Shown piece by piece: positions 1 to 6,826 of a DNA stretch of 17,816 bases (position 1 is its first letter; every line of letters begins with the position of its first letter). The stretch spans positions 1 through 17,816 of the forward strand of contig JAAYTC010000235.1 of assembly GCA_012518155.1 (NCBI GenBank). The letters are read 5' to 3'. The notes under the pieces were generated by a model. That model saw only the letters and a program-made list of their open reading frames with translations. It had not been told where the DNA came from and did not search any database. The translations under genes and the position numbers were made by a program. This DNA comes from Bacteroidales bacterium (GTDB lineage Bacteria; Bacteroidota; Bacteroidia; Bacteroidales; Dysgonomonadaceae).

Positions 1-106
1 CCGTGCCTCAAGGTACGAAAAGGATCGACGAGGACTTTACGGTATTTACTCATTCTCGAAAGCGATTAGGGTAAAGCGATTGTTCAACGCGAAGATACAA
101 CAATAA
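1..106. other. Window-edge fragment, coding assignment unresolved
   Basis: This stretch is probably the end of one gene, but I cannot settle the strand. On the minus strand an ATG at 53-51 opens a frame that runs off the left edge and begins MSKYRKVLVDPFRTLRH. A weak Bacteroidota-like -7 (TATCTTCG, 97-90) lies about 40 bp upstream of it, with a TTTG at 117-114. On the plus strand two frames enter from the edge: one stops at 104-106 (ending LFNAKIQQ), the other at 72-74 (ending HSRKRLG). The first stops 8 bp before the hairpin at 121-145, which would suit a convergent gene. I recognise no family in any of the three frames. Confidence 0.3.
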
Positions 107-114
107 CGTGCTGC

Positions 115-152
115 AAAAAACCGATGCTTCACTTGCAGGCATCGGTTTTTTT
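115..152. terminator. Bidirectional intrinsic terminator
   Basis: A 7-bp GC-containing stem, CCGATGC (121-127) with GCATCGG (139-145), closes an 11-nt loop. It is flanked by A6 on the left (115-120) and T7 on the right (146-152), so it can act in both directions. On the minus strand it lies about 35 bp downstream of the stop codon of the DUF6448-type gene and is its likely terminator. On the plus strand it could end a gene entering from the left edge. Confidence 0.8.
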
Positions 153-179
153 GTAATAAAATTTAAGTGTCCCATCTTT

Positions 180-791
180 TTAATGGTGATGGTGTCCACC
201 GCTTTCCAAGAGATCGTGCACCGCTTCTACAGCGTGCGTGTAATCCACGTAGGCCTCCACGTAGGCACGCCCTTCTTCCACTGAACGGTCCTTCACTTTA
301 TACAGTGCAGCCGTCTTATCATACTTCTCGGTTAGCTGGCCATTCACATGCTTGTTCAGTGCTATCAGCAAACTGTTGAAGTCGCCGTTCTCCAGTGCCT
401 TATCGCTCATCACGGTGATGTGCGCGGTGGTCCCGGCGGGTTTTAACCCGGTGAAGGTGGCTCCCTCCATCTCGCGGTGAAGGCGGACAAACGTTTCGTA
501 AAAATGGGTCTTCACGATTTCATAGATCTCGGCATCGCCATCTTTCAGGCTATAGGTCTTATGGAACAGCGGCACCACGGTGGTCTCATCTTCCGCTCGG
601 ATCCACTTTTTGATCAGTTCCACGTTATTCGTCTCCAATGCTTTGGCCGCGTCGATGAGCGCGGGGCCGTCGAATGAATCGCAATGTGCCGAGGCGGGTT
701 GAATGCTCACCATCGAAAAGAGAGCGATTAACGATAAAACAAACAGCGTCTTTGCTGACTTCGTTGATAACAGGGATTTCTTTGTCTTCAT
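180..791 (-). CDS. Secreted DUF6448-family protein with C-terminal His tail
   Basis: A 203-aa protein of unknown function that I place in the DUF6448 family from the HCDxxDGP start of the mature chain and the central FYETFVRLHRxxEG and TGLKPAG segments. Residues 1-35 form a signal peptide: a Lys-rich start, a hydrophobic core at about 15-30, and ASA before the likely cleavage. The mature protein would then begin His36-Cys37-Asp38. The rest looks mostly helical and carries scattered His (77, 96, 105, 124, 148, 186, 192) and a tail ending GGHHHH. I infer metal binding in the periplasm or outside the cell; no enzyme activity can be assigned. It is divergent from the cupin/Crp/ATPase operon, 277 bp away. 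The ATG at 791-789 is the obvious start, because it leaves a complete signal peptide. Confidence 0.8.
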   Translation of the reverse strand: MKTKKSLLSTKSAKTLFVLSLIALFSMVSIQPASAHCDSFDGPALIDAAKALETNNVELIKKWIRAEDETTVVPLFHKTYSLKDGDAEIYEIVKTHFYETFVRLHREMEGATFTGLKPAGTTAHITVMSDKALENGDFNSLLIALNKHVNGQLTEKYDKTAALYKVKDRSVEEGRAYVEAYVDYTHAVEAVHDLLESGGHHHH

Positions 792-841
792 ACTTTATTG
801 TTTTTAGTTGTTAGTTGTTCGTTATTCCTATAATTGTATGG

Positions 842-849
842 CAAAGATA
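842..849 (-). promoter_or_regulatory. Candidate -7 element for the DUF6448-type gene
   Basis: On the minus strand TATCTTTG (849 to 842) matches the Bacteroidota -7 consensus TAnnTTTG exactly. It lies about 50 bp upstream of the ATG. I see no good TTTG at the usual 18-21 bp further upstream (TTG occurs only at 880-878, 28 bp away). If this is the promoter it may be weak or need an activator. Confidence 0.5.
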
Positions 850-975
850 CCCGTCGGTCGCCGCGAATAATGTCACCCAAGCGACACCCTCTCCGTTTTG
901 CGATTTTTTAACACGAAAAGGCTTTAAGAGGCAGAACCACATGTGGACGTTCGCAATCTAAAACGCTCCCCTTTC

Positions 976-987
976 TTGAAATTTCAA
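976..987. promoter_or_regulatory. Perfect 12-bp palindrome, possible operator
   Basis: TTGAAATTTCAA is a perfect 12-bp inverted repeat in the divergent region between the DUF6448-type gene and the cupin operon. Its centre is about 43 bp upstream of the start site expected from the -7 at 1012-1019. That is close to the position used by Crp-type activators that overlap the -35 region. The operon encodes a Crp/Fnr-family protein, so self-regulation through this site is a reasonable guess. The half-site TTGAA resembles, but does not equal, the FNR half-site TTGAT. Confidence 0.35.
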
Positions 988-1011
988 TAAAACACATATC
1001 TCAACTCATCA

Positions 1012-1027
1012 TATTTTTGTATGTTTG
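1012..1027 (+). promoter_or_regulatory. Two overlapping -7 candidates for the cupin operon
   Basis: TATTTTTG (1012-1019) and TATGTTTG (1020-1027) both fit TAnnTTTG and lie 42-57 bp upstream of the cupin ATG. Neither has a TTTG or TTG at the standard distance. A missing -33 is what one would expect of an activator-dependent promoter, and the palindrome at 976-987 sits where an activator could bind. Confidence 0.45.
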
Positions 1028-1068
1028 TGGAACGTACTGGAAAGTCAATCATTTAAAAATCAATCGAA

Positions 1069-1608
1069 ATGAAAAAGAAAATTTTATTATCCACGCTAAT
1101 CGCCTTTTTATTCTTGGCAGCGTGCACAGGAACCTCGGAGCAACCTCAAACCGCGGAAGCAACGACAGAAGAAGTGGTTCAAGTAGAATTCAAGGATTTT
1201 GGACCGGAACCGTTCGTTTTTAATATCGAAGAGTACACCACCCAGAACGAGACCTACCGAACAGCTATTTGGACGGGAGAGTACATGCAGATGACCGTGA
1301 TGAGCATCCCCGCGGGCGAAGATATTGGCTTGGAGATGCACCCCGACATCGACCAGTTCCTACGTGTGGAAGCGGGTACAGGAATCATGCGGATGGGGGA
1401 TACGGAGGAAAACCTCGATTTTGAAGCGCGTGTGGAGCACGATTTCGCCGTCTTTATCCCCGCGGGAAAATGGCATAACTTGGTAAACGACTCCGATGAG
1501 CCCCTGAAGGTATACTCGATTTATGCCCCGGCGGAACACCCTCATGGCACAGTGCACCAGACGCAAGAAGAAGGTATTGCGGCTCATGAAGCCGAGCACG
1601 GTCATTAA
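1069..1608 (+). CDS. Cupin-domain lipoprotein
   Basis: A 179-aa protein with a lipoprotein signal peptide (lipobox LAAC, lipidated Cys19), a short acidic linker, and a single cupin domain at about 65-155. Cupin motif 1 is seen as PAGEDIGLEMHPDIDQFLRV (81-100), with likely metal ligands Glu89, His91 and possibly Gln96. Motif 2 is PAGKWHNLVN (131-140), with ligand His136. It resembles the ManC-type cupins of unknown substrate in which the same motifs are followed by an HPxGTVHxTxEE segment; here that is 157-168. The C-terminus, HEAEHGH, is His-rich. It would be anchored in the envelope, facing the periplasm or the outside. It is the first gene of a tight operon, with the Crp/Fnr gene starting 9 bp after its stop. 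Substrate and activity are unknown. Most relatives I know of are cytosolic, so the lipobox is unusual. Confidence 0.82.
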   Translation: MKKKILLSTLIAFLFLAACTGTSEQPQTAEATTEEVVQVEFKDFGPEPFVFNIEEYTTQNETYRTAIWTGEYMQMTVMSIPAGEDIGLEMHPDIDQFLRVEAGTGIMRMGDTEENLDFEARVEHDFAVFIPAGKWHNLVNDSDEPLKVYSIYAPAEHPHGTVHQTQEEGIAAHEAEHGH

Positions 1609-1617
1609 CGAAATCTT

Positions 1618-2406
1618 ATGGAACAACAGATTGAAACACCGAAATACACGCTCCAGGGTCACTCGCACGACCACCTTTATCGCCTTTTGGAGAAGCTGGA
1701 TCTCCCGATGGAGAACGTCGCCCTGGAGCATCATCACGCCCACTCCCACGATCAGGAGCTCTCGTATTGCCCCCTCTTCCGGGGGATGAGCCAGAAGGAA
1801 CACGACGATTTTCTGGACAGGAACGTGCGGGAGGTACTCACTTTCGAGAAAGGGGAGACGGTGGTCCGTCAAGGCGATCCGATCCATTTCGTGATGCTAT
1901 TAATACAGGGAAGCGTTCGCTCGGAAATGATTACCATGGAAGGGAACGTGCTGGATATCGATATCATGGAGCCGGTGATCCCGCTCGCTCCCTCGTTTAT
2001 CTACGGGGCAAAAAACAACTACCCCGTGGACGTGATCGCGTTGGAAACAACCATCTTCCTGAAAATATCGAAGGAGGCGTGGCTGGACGAGATGGCAAAC
2101 AACAAGCAGCTGTTGACGAATTTTTTGACGATGAATGCCGACTTGACGCATTTCCTCACGAGCAAGTTGCAGATGATTTCGCTGAAAAGCTTACGAAAGA
2201 AACTGGCAACCTACTTTCTTGAAAACACCACCGTGGAGGATGGTTCGTTCATGCTGAAGCGTTCGCGCACCCAACTCGCGGAATACTTCGGGGTGCAACG
2301 CCAATCGCTGGCCCGCTCGCTGAAAGAGATGGAGGAGGACGGGATCATCGAACTGAAAGGGCGCACGGTAAACGTTATCGACCGAAATAAACTAATCAGG
2401 GAGTAG
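1618..2406 (+). CDS. Crp/Fnr-family regulator with His-rich N-terminal extension
   Basis: A 262-aa transcription factor. Residues from about 51 to 165 form the cyclic-nucleotide-binding-like sensor domain, starting CPLFRGMSQKE. A long helix at about 165-200 serves for dimerisation, and a winged helix-turn-helix follows at about 213-257 (RTQLAEYFGVQRQSLARSLKEMEEDGII). The FNR cysteine cluster is absent, so an oxygen-sensing [4Fe-4S] form is unlikely. The first 50 residues are not part of the normal family fold and hold eight His (15, 17, 19, 38, 39, 40, 42, 44), including GHSHDH and HHHAHSHD. I infer metal sensing or metal storage. The ATG at 1618 is preferred because it fits the tight operon; even a start at Met31 would keep the second His cluster. 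The ATPase gene follows after 8 bp and is the likely target through the shared promoter. Confidence 0.88.
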   Translation: MEQQIETPKYTLQGHSHDHLYRLLEKLDLPMENVALEHHHAHSHDQELSYCPLFRGMSQKEHDDFLDRNVREVLTFEKGETVVRQGDPIHFVMLLIQGSVRSEMITMEGNVLDIDIMEPVIPLAPSFIYGAKNNYPVDVIALETTIFLKISKEAWLDEMANNKQLLTNFLTMNADLTHFLTSKLQMISLKSLRKKLATYFLENTTVEDGSFMLKRSRTQLAEYFGVQRQSLARSLKEMEEDGIIELKGRTVNVIDRNKLIRE

Positions 2407-2414
2407 GCATAATC

Positions 2415-4292
2415 ATGGAAAAACGGATGGAACAGACAGGAAGCAAAGCACCCGTTGCGCTCTATTTCCTCGGACTAACAATGGCGATTATCGCGCTGCT
2501 TGTGAGCAACAACCACTTAGTACTGAAAAACATACTATTCTCAGTTGCCATTATCGCGGCAGGCTATCATGTTGTGATTATTGAAGGTATTGGCGAAACC
2601 ATTGAGAACAGCAAGTTAAAAAAAAGATTCACTCCCAACTCCCATCTATTAATGGGATTGGCTGCGATAGGTGCTTTCATCATCGGCAACTTTTGGGAAG
2701 GTACCCTATTGATTCTCATATTTTCCGGGGCTCAATTTCTGGAGCACTTCGCGGAAGGAAGGAGCAAAAGGGAAATCACCAAGTTGCTAAAGATGACGCC
2801 AACCACCGCTCGGTTAATCGGTGCGGATGGAAACACCCGAATAGTGGAAGTGAGCGGCTTAAAGATGGGCGATCGGCTTCAGGTGTTGAATGGTGATCAA
2901 GTACCTATTGACGGGGTAATTCTTTCGGGTACAACCTCCATAGATGAATCTTCGATTACCGGAGAGAGTATACCACGTGAGAAATCGGCCGGTGATCCGG
3001 TATTCGGGAGTACGATGAATGGCAATCGCTCATTTACCATGGAGGTGACAAAAGAATACAAAGACACGCTGTTTTCCAAGATCGTGCAACTGGTGAACCA
3101 AAACCAAAACAACCAAACGAAAGCGGCCGGTATTATTCAGCGTGTTGAACCCTGGTATGTCAACATTGTCCTGACCACCATCCCCTTGCTCGTCATTGCT
3201 GCTCCCTTCCTGTTCAACTGGACTTGGGCGCAAAGCATCTACCGGGGATTGGTGTTGTTGGTGGCTGCTTCTCCTTGCGCCATTGCCGCCGCCACTGTAT
3301 CGGCCACATTATCGGCCACATCCAACCTTGCCAAGAATGGGGTGCTTTCGAAAGGGAGCAACTACCTGTCGCAACTGGCAAGCATCAAAGCCATCGCGTT
3401 CGATAAGACGGGAACGCTTACGGAAGGAAAACCGCGGGTAACCGGCTACTACTTTGCGGAATCGGTAAACAGGGAGCATTTAATTGATGTAATTGTAGCC
3501 CTTGAAAGAGAATCGAACCACCCGCTGGCAAACGCCATTCTGGCCAAATTTGACGCGAAAGAAAGGCTGAACATCATTGTAAGTAACGATATTGGAAAAG
3601 GGCTCTCGGGCCATTTTAATGAAACAAGCTACCGCATTGGCAAACCCGCTTCCTTTGAAAATGTACCCGACGAGTTTACCCGACTAAATCAAGAATGGGC
3701 CTCAAAAGGGAACACGGTTGTTTATGTAGCGGAAGAGGAGAAAGTGGTAGGCCTTATCGGCTTGATGGATACACCAAGGGATGATGCCAGGGCAACCGTC
3801 GAGTACTTCAAGAAACTTGGTATTCACACCACCTTAATCACCGGCGATTCCGAAACAACCGGTAATTCCGTAGCGAGTGCGTTGGGAATAGACGAAGCCA
3901 TCACGAATGTTATGCCTCACGACAAATCAACCATAATAGACCATCAGAAACATACATACGGGATCACCGCTATGGTGGGCGACGGTGTGAACGATGCTCC
4001 CGCGCTTGTTAACGCGGACGTGGGCATTGCCATGGGCGACGGCACCGACGTCGCGGTGGAGGTGTCTGACCTGGCGTTGGTGCATAACAACATCTCTAAA
4101 TTGACGTATGCCCATCGGGTTTCCACTAAAATGAACCGCGTGATCTGGCAGAACTTGTTTTTTTCATTGGCCGTTATTATTTTCTTGGTTATTGTTAGTT
4201 TTATGGGGTTGACCGATATAACCATTAGCGTTGTGGTGCATGAAGGGAGCACGTTGGTTGTCATTCTCAACGGGCTGAGGTTATTGCGTTAA
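2415..4292 (+). CDS. P1B-4-type heavy-metal P-type ATPase
   Basis: A 625-aa integral-membrane ion pump that would export a transition metal from the cytosol using ATP. All P-type hallmarks are present: TGES (182-185) in the actuator domain, the phosphorylated Asp330 in DKTGT, the HP dipeptide of heavy-metal ATPases (369-370), and GDGVNDAP (522-529). The metal-site motifs are SPC (286-288) rather than CPC in the central membrane helix, and HEGST (609-613) in the last one. That pair defines the P1B-4 group, whose studied members handle Co2+, Fe2+ or Zn2+ (CoaT, CtpD, PfeT). There is no N-terminal CxxC metal-binding domain, as is usual for this group. It is the last gene of the cupin/Crp operon. 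The exact metal cannot be told from sequence. I leave the gene symbol blank because names differ by metal. Confidence 0.92.
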   Translation: MEKRMEQTGSKAPVALYFLGLTMAIIALLVSNNHLVLKNILFSVAIIAAGYHVVIIEGIGETIENSKLKKRFTPNSHLLMGLAAIGAFIIGNFWEGTLLILIFSGAQFLEHFAEGRSKREITKLLKMTPTTARLIGADGNTRIVEVSGLKMGDRLQVLNGDQVPIDGVILSGTTSIDESSITGESIPREKSAGDPVFGSTMNGNRSFTMEVTKEYKDTLFSKIVQLVNQNQNNQTKAAGIIQRVEPWYVNIVLTTIPLLVIAAPFLFNWTWAQSIYRGLVLLVAASPCAIAAATVSATLSATSNLAKNGVLSKGSNYLSQLASIKAIAFDKTGTLTEGKPRVTGYYFAESVNREHLIDVIVALERESNHPLANAILAKFDAKERLNIIVSNDIGKGLSGHFNETSYRIGKPASFENVPDEFTRLNQEWASKGNTVVYVAEEEKVVGLIGLMDTPRDDARATVEYFKKLGIHTTLITGDSETTGNSVASALGIDEAITNVMPHDKSTIIDHQKHTYGITAMVGDGVNDAPALVNADVGIAMGDGTDVAVEVSDLALVHNNISKLTYAHRVSTKMNRVIWQNLFFSLAVIIFLVIVSFMGLTDITISVVVHEGSTLVVILNGLRLLR

Positions 4293-4368
4293 TCCCACTT
4301 CACAAACCGACAATCAAGACCTCCTCGTAAAAAAACACGTCCAACTAAATACTATAACCAAAAACATG

Positions 4369-4376
4369 TACTTTTA
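4369..4376 (+). promoter_or_regulatory. Weak -7 candidate for the TrkH-type gene
   Basis: TACTTTTA differs from TAnnTTTG only at the last base and lies 23 bp upstream of the ATG. There is no TTG at the usual distance upstream. The 107-bp gap after the ATPase gene contains no clear terminator, so read-through from the metal operon is also possible. Confidence 0.3.
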
Positions 4377-4399
4377 CGCGTTCAATCACCGCAAAATAT

Positions 4400-5845
4400 A
4401 TGATACGCGCGAGGGCAATTGCAAAGTACTTGGGTTACATCTTACTATTTAACGCGCTATTTCTCTTTATCTCGGCGGCCATCTCGTTCGCCGGAAAAGA
4501 AGGATCGTTCAACGCGCTGCTGACGAGTGCCGCTTTGACCGCTGTCGTGGGATCCATTCCTTTATTTCTCATTGGTAAAATTGGAGAGATCAAGTTCCAC
4601 GAGGGGTTGAGCATCAGCATCCTTGGATGGGTACTCACCTGCGTAGCCGGCATGATACCGTATTATCTTTGGGGAGGTGAATTCACGTTAGCCAACGCCC
4701 TCTTCGAAAGTGTTTCGGGGTACACGACTACCGGATCGAGCATCTTAAGCAACGTGGAGGCATTGCCTAAGGGGATGCTCTTCTGGCGTTCGTCTACTTC
4801 GTTGATAGGGGGACTTGGTATTATCTTGTTCGTGTTGCTGGTACTCCCCGAAAAGAGGGGATCGATGTCCAGTTTTTATCGCGTAGAGGTGTCGGAGCTA
4901 TCCCGCATGAATTTTGTTATAAAAGGAAAACGAATAACCCGAAGGATCGCGACGGTTTACTTCATCCTGATTGCCGCTCACACGATCTTACTCTACCTGT
5001 TCGGCATGAGTTTTTTTGATGCTGTCTGCCACTCGTTCAGCACCATCGCTACCTCGGGATTCTCGACCAAGAATTTAAGCATCGCCCATTATAATAGCAT
5101 GGCTATTGAGCTCGTGATTCTTTTTTTCATGTTGATCAGCAGCATGCACTTCGGGTTAATCTACGCGACCATGACCTTGAAAAAAAACCATCTCTTTGCT
5201 TCCCGTCCCACCCGGATGTACGTGTGTGTCATGGCAATCGGAATCCTCTTTATCGCTTTTCAACTTGCGCACGAGAATCTCTACGAGTGGGGAGAGTCAT
5301 TCAGGCACGCCGCGTTTCAAGTGGTTTCTCTCGCGAGCACCACCGGATATGCCACGGTGGATACCGCCGGCTGGCCCCTCTTCTCCATTATACTGCTCCT
5401 CTATTTTTCGATCCAGTGTGGAATGATTGGATCCACGGCAGGAGGGATAAAGTTCGACCGGGTTTACCTTTTCTTCGTGTCGCTACGCAACCAACTCCGG
5501 CTCATTCTCCATCCCAATGGAGTGTATGCCGTGAAAATGAATGGAAAGACCGTCGATCACGCCATTGAGCTGCAGGTGATGGTCTTTATTATCCTATACC
5601 TTCTTACCTTGTCGGTTACAGCACTTTTGCTCACCGGGATGGGAATGGACGGAATGACCTCCTTTTCTGCATCCATCGCCACCATCGGAAACGTGGGCCC
5701 AGGCTTTGGAAGCGTGAGTTCGCTGGGCAACTTCGGCCATTTACCGGATGCAGCCAAGTACATTCTCTCGGCAAACATGCTACTCGGGCGATTGGAAATC
5801 ATGAACGTGTTTGCCCTCATCGGATTACTTTTAAGGAAAAGATGA
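4400..5845 (+). CDS. TrkH/KtrB-family potassium transporter subunit
   Basis: A 481-aa membrane protein that forms the pore of a Trk/Ktr-type K+ uptake system. The four selectivity-filter repeats are visible: YTTTGSS (108-114), IATSGFS (216-222), ASTTGYA (312-318) and ATIGNVGPG (427-435). Each has the conserved filter Gly. GSTAGGIK (344-351) is the conserved stretch near the third membrane repeat, and the chain ends with the usual GRLEIMNVFAL. Length is normal for TrkH. The regulatory partner TrkA/KtrA (RCK domains) is not next to it in this window, so it must be encoded elsewhere or absent. It is convergent with the EamA gene, 22 bp apart. A link to the metal operon is not shown by the sequence. 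Confidence 0.93.
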   Translation: MIRARAIAKYLGYILLFNALFLFISAAISFAGKEGSFNALLTSAALTAVVGSIPLFLIGKIGEIKFHEGLSISILGWVLTCVAGMIPYYLWGGEFTLANALFESVSGYTTTGSSILSNVEALPKGMLFWRSSTSLIGGLGIILFVLLVLPEKRGSMSSFYRVEVSELSRMNFVIKGKRITRRIATVYFILIAAHTILLYLFGMSFFDAVCHSFSTIATSGFSTKNLSIAHYNSMAIELVILFFMLISSMHFGLIYATMTLKKNHLFASRPTRMYVCVMAIGILFIAFQLAHENLYEWGESFRHAAFQVVSLASTTGYATVDTAGWPLFSIILLLYFSIQCGMIGSTAGGIKFDRVYLFFVSLRNQLRLILHPNGVYAVKMNGKTVDHAIELQVMVFIILYLLTLSVTALLLTGMGMDGMTSFSASIATIGNVGPGFGSVSSLGNFGHLPDAAKYILSANMLLGRLEIMNVFALIGLLLRKR

Positions 5846-5867
5846 CGTTACAGATTCTTTCGCCTTG

Positions 5868-6530
5868 TCACTTCTTTTTCAGCACGTTCACACCAAGGAT
5901 GCCGATAAGCACCATCATGCCGCCGATGATATGATAGCCGTGCAGGGTTTCGCCTAAAATCAAAATACCCGCGAAGACGGTGATCACGGGGCTCAGGTTG
6001 TTGAAGATCGATACACGGGAAGCGGGGATTACCGTGAGCGCGGTGTTGGTGAGGAACGACGTGAGGAACGAAGAGAGGACGCCCAGGTAGAGGATGGACC
6101 ATAGGAATTCGCTGTGTTGAAACGGGACAAAGAACTGCGGTAGCGTGCCCGAGCCGGCATGGCGTGCAACGGCAATCACGTTAAATACCACGCACGCGAC
6201 GAAGGTCATGAAAAAAGTAATGTCCATGGCGTTGAAGTGCCGCGTGGCCTTCCGTGCGAGAACAAAGTAGATCGACATGGAGAGTACCGAGAGCAATATA
6301 AAGAGGTCGCCCTTCAACGTCTCACTGCTGATGGTTCCCACCCCGTTCATGTACATGATGTAAACCACACCTCCTACCGAAAGAAGGACAGAGAGAAGTT
6401 GCCACACCGTGTTTTTTTCTTTCAAAAACAGGAAGGCTAATATCAACGTGAAGATGGGAGCCGTGGCCGATATGATTCCCGCCTCGGAAGCGGTGGTGAA
6501 TTGAAGGCCGATGGTCTGCAGTGAGAACAA
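5868..6530 (-). pseudogene. EamA-family transporter, N-terminally truncated
   Basis: A member of the EamA/drug-metabolite transporter family. The second EamA repeat is complete and the first is broken. The readable product starts at a TTG (6530-6528) with MFSLQTIGLQFTTASEAG, which corresponds to the third membrane helix of normal proteins. The frame continues upstream with NNSIILFYPILL until an in-frame TGA at 6566-6564. Family members are about 290-300 aa with ten helices; this one is about 220 and lacks helices 1-2, roughly 70 residues. There is no ATG in the remaining frame. A plausible promoter survives upstream (6643-6614). I call it a pseudogene after a 5' deletion. A shortened but working protein from the TTG is less likely. 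The remainder shows no frameshift, so the loss may be recent. Confidence 0.7.
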
Positions 6531-6613
6531 CAGGATGGGGTAAAAAAGAATAATAGAGTTATTTCACCTGTAACAATTATGCCATGAACCATGCATCGCC
6601 GGCATTCCAAGGG

Positions 6614-6643
6614 TAAAGGTACAAAAATGGTGATAATTTACAA
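6614..6643 (-). promoter_or_regulatory. Promoter upstream of the truncated EamA gene
   Basis: On the minus strand TTG (6643-6641), a 19-bp spacer and TACCTTTA (6621-6614) nearly fit the Bacteroidota promoter. It lies about 85 bp before the remaining coding frame. The transcript would carry a 13-codon frame (MPAMHGSWHNCYR, ATG at 6605-6603) that ends in the in-frame TGA just before the EamA remnant. Confidence 0.5.
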
Positions 6644-6653
6644 TAGGGCTCTT

Positions 6654-6689
6654 TTTGTTACTTTTTAATTGCTTTTTTTCGTACTTTTG
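6654..6689 (+). promoter_or_regulatory. Promoter of the pta operon
   Basis: TACTTTTG (6682-6689) is an exact TAnnTTTG match, followed by GCAC, with a TTTG at 6654-6657. The spacer of 24 bp is longer than usual. The start site would fall near 6696, leaving a leader of about 130 nt before pta. I found no recognisable riboswitch in that leader. It is back to back with the EamA promoter. Confidence 0.6.
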
Positions 6690-6826
6690 CACTACGTGCA
6701 TTTCATTTTGAAATCGCATCCTGATCACGATTGGAAAACCAGGCGATAAGCCGCATAACCAAGACAAGTTTCGTGTGGGCAGAACGGGAAATGGTCAAAC
6801 GGGGAAATAGTCTAAATTAAATATAA

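Noticed and set aside
1360..1887. 175-codon minus-strand frame across the cupin and Crp genes
   Set aside because: It is antisense to two clearly real genes and lacks any recognisable motif.
6564..6767. 67-codon minus-strand frame upstream of the EamA remnant, tested as its missing N-terminus
   Set aside because: It is in the same phase, but the sequence has no membrane helices and crosses both divergent promoters. Only its last 13 codons could lie on the transcript.
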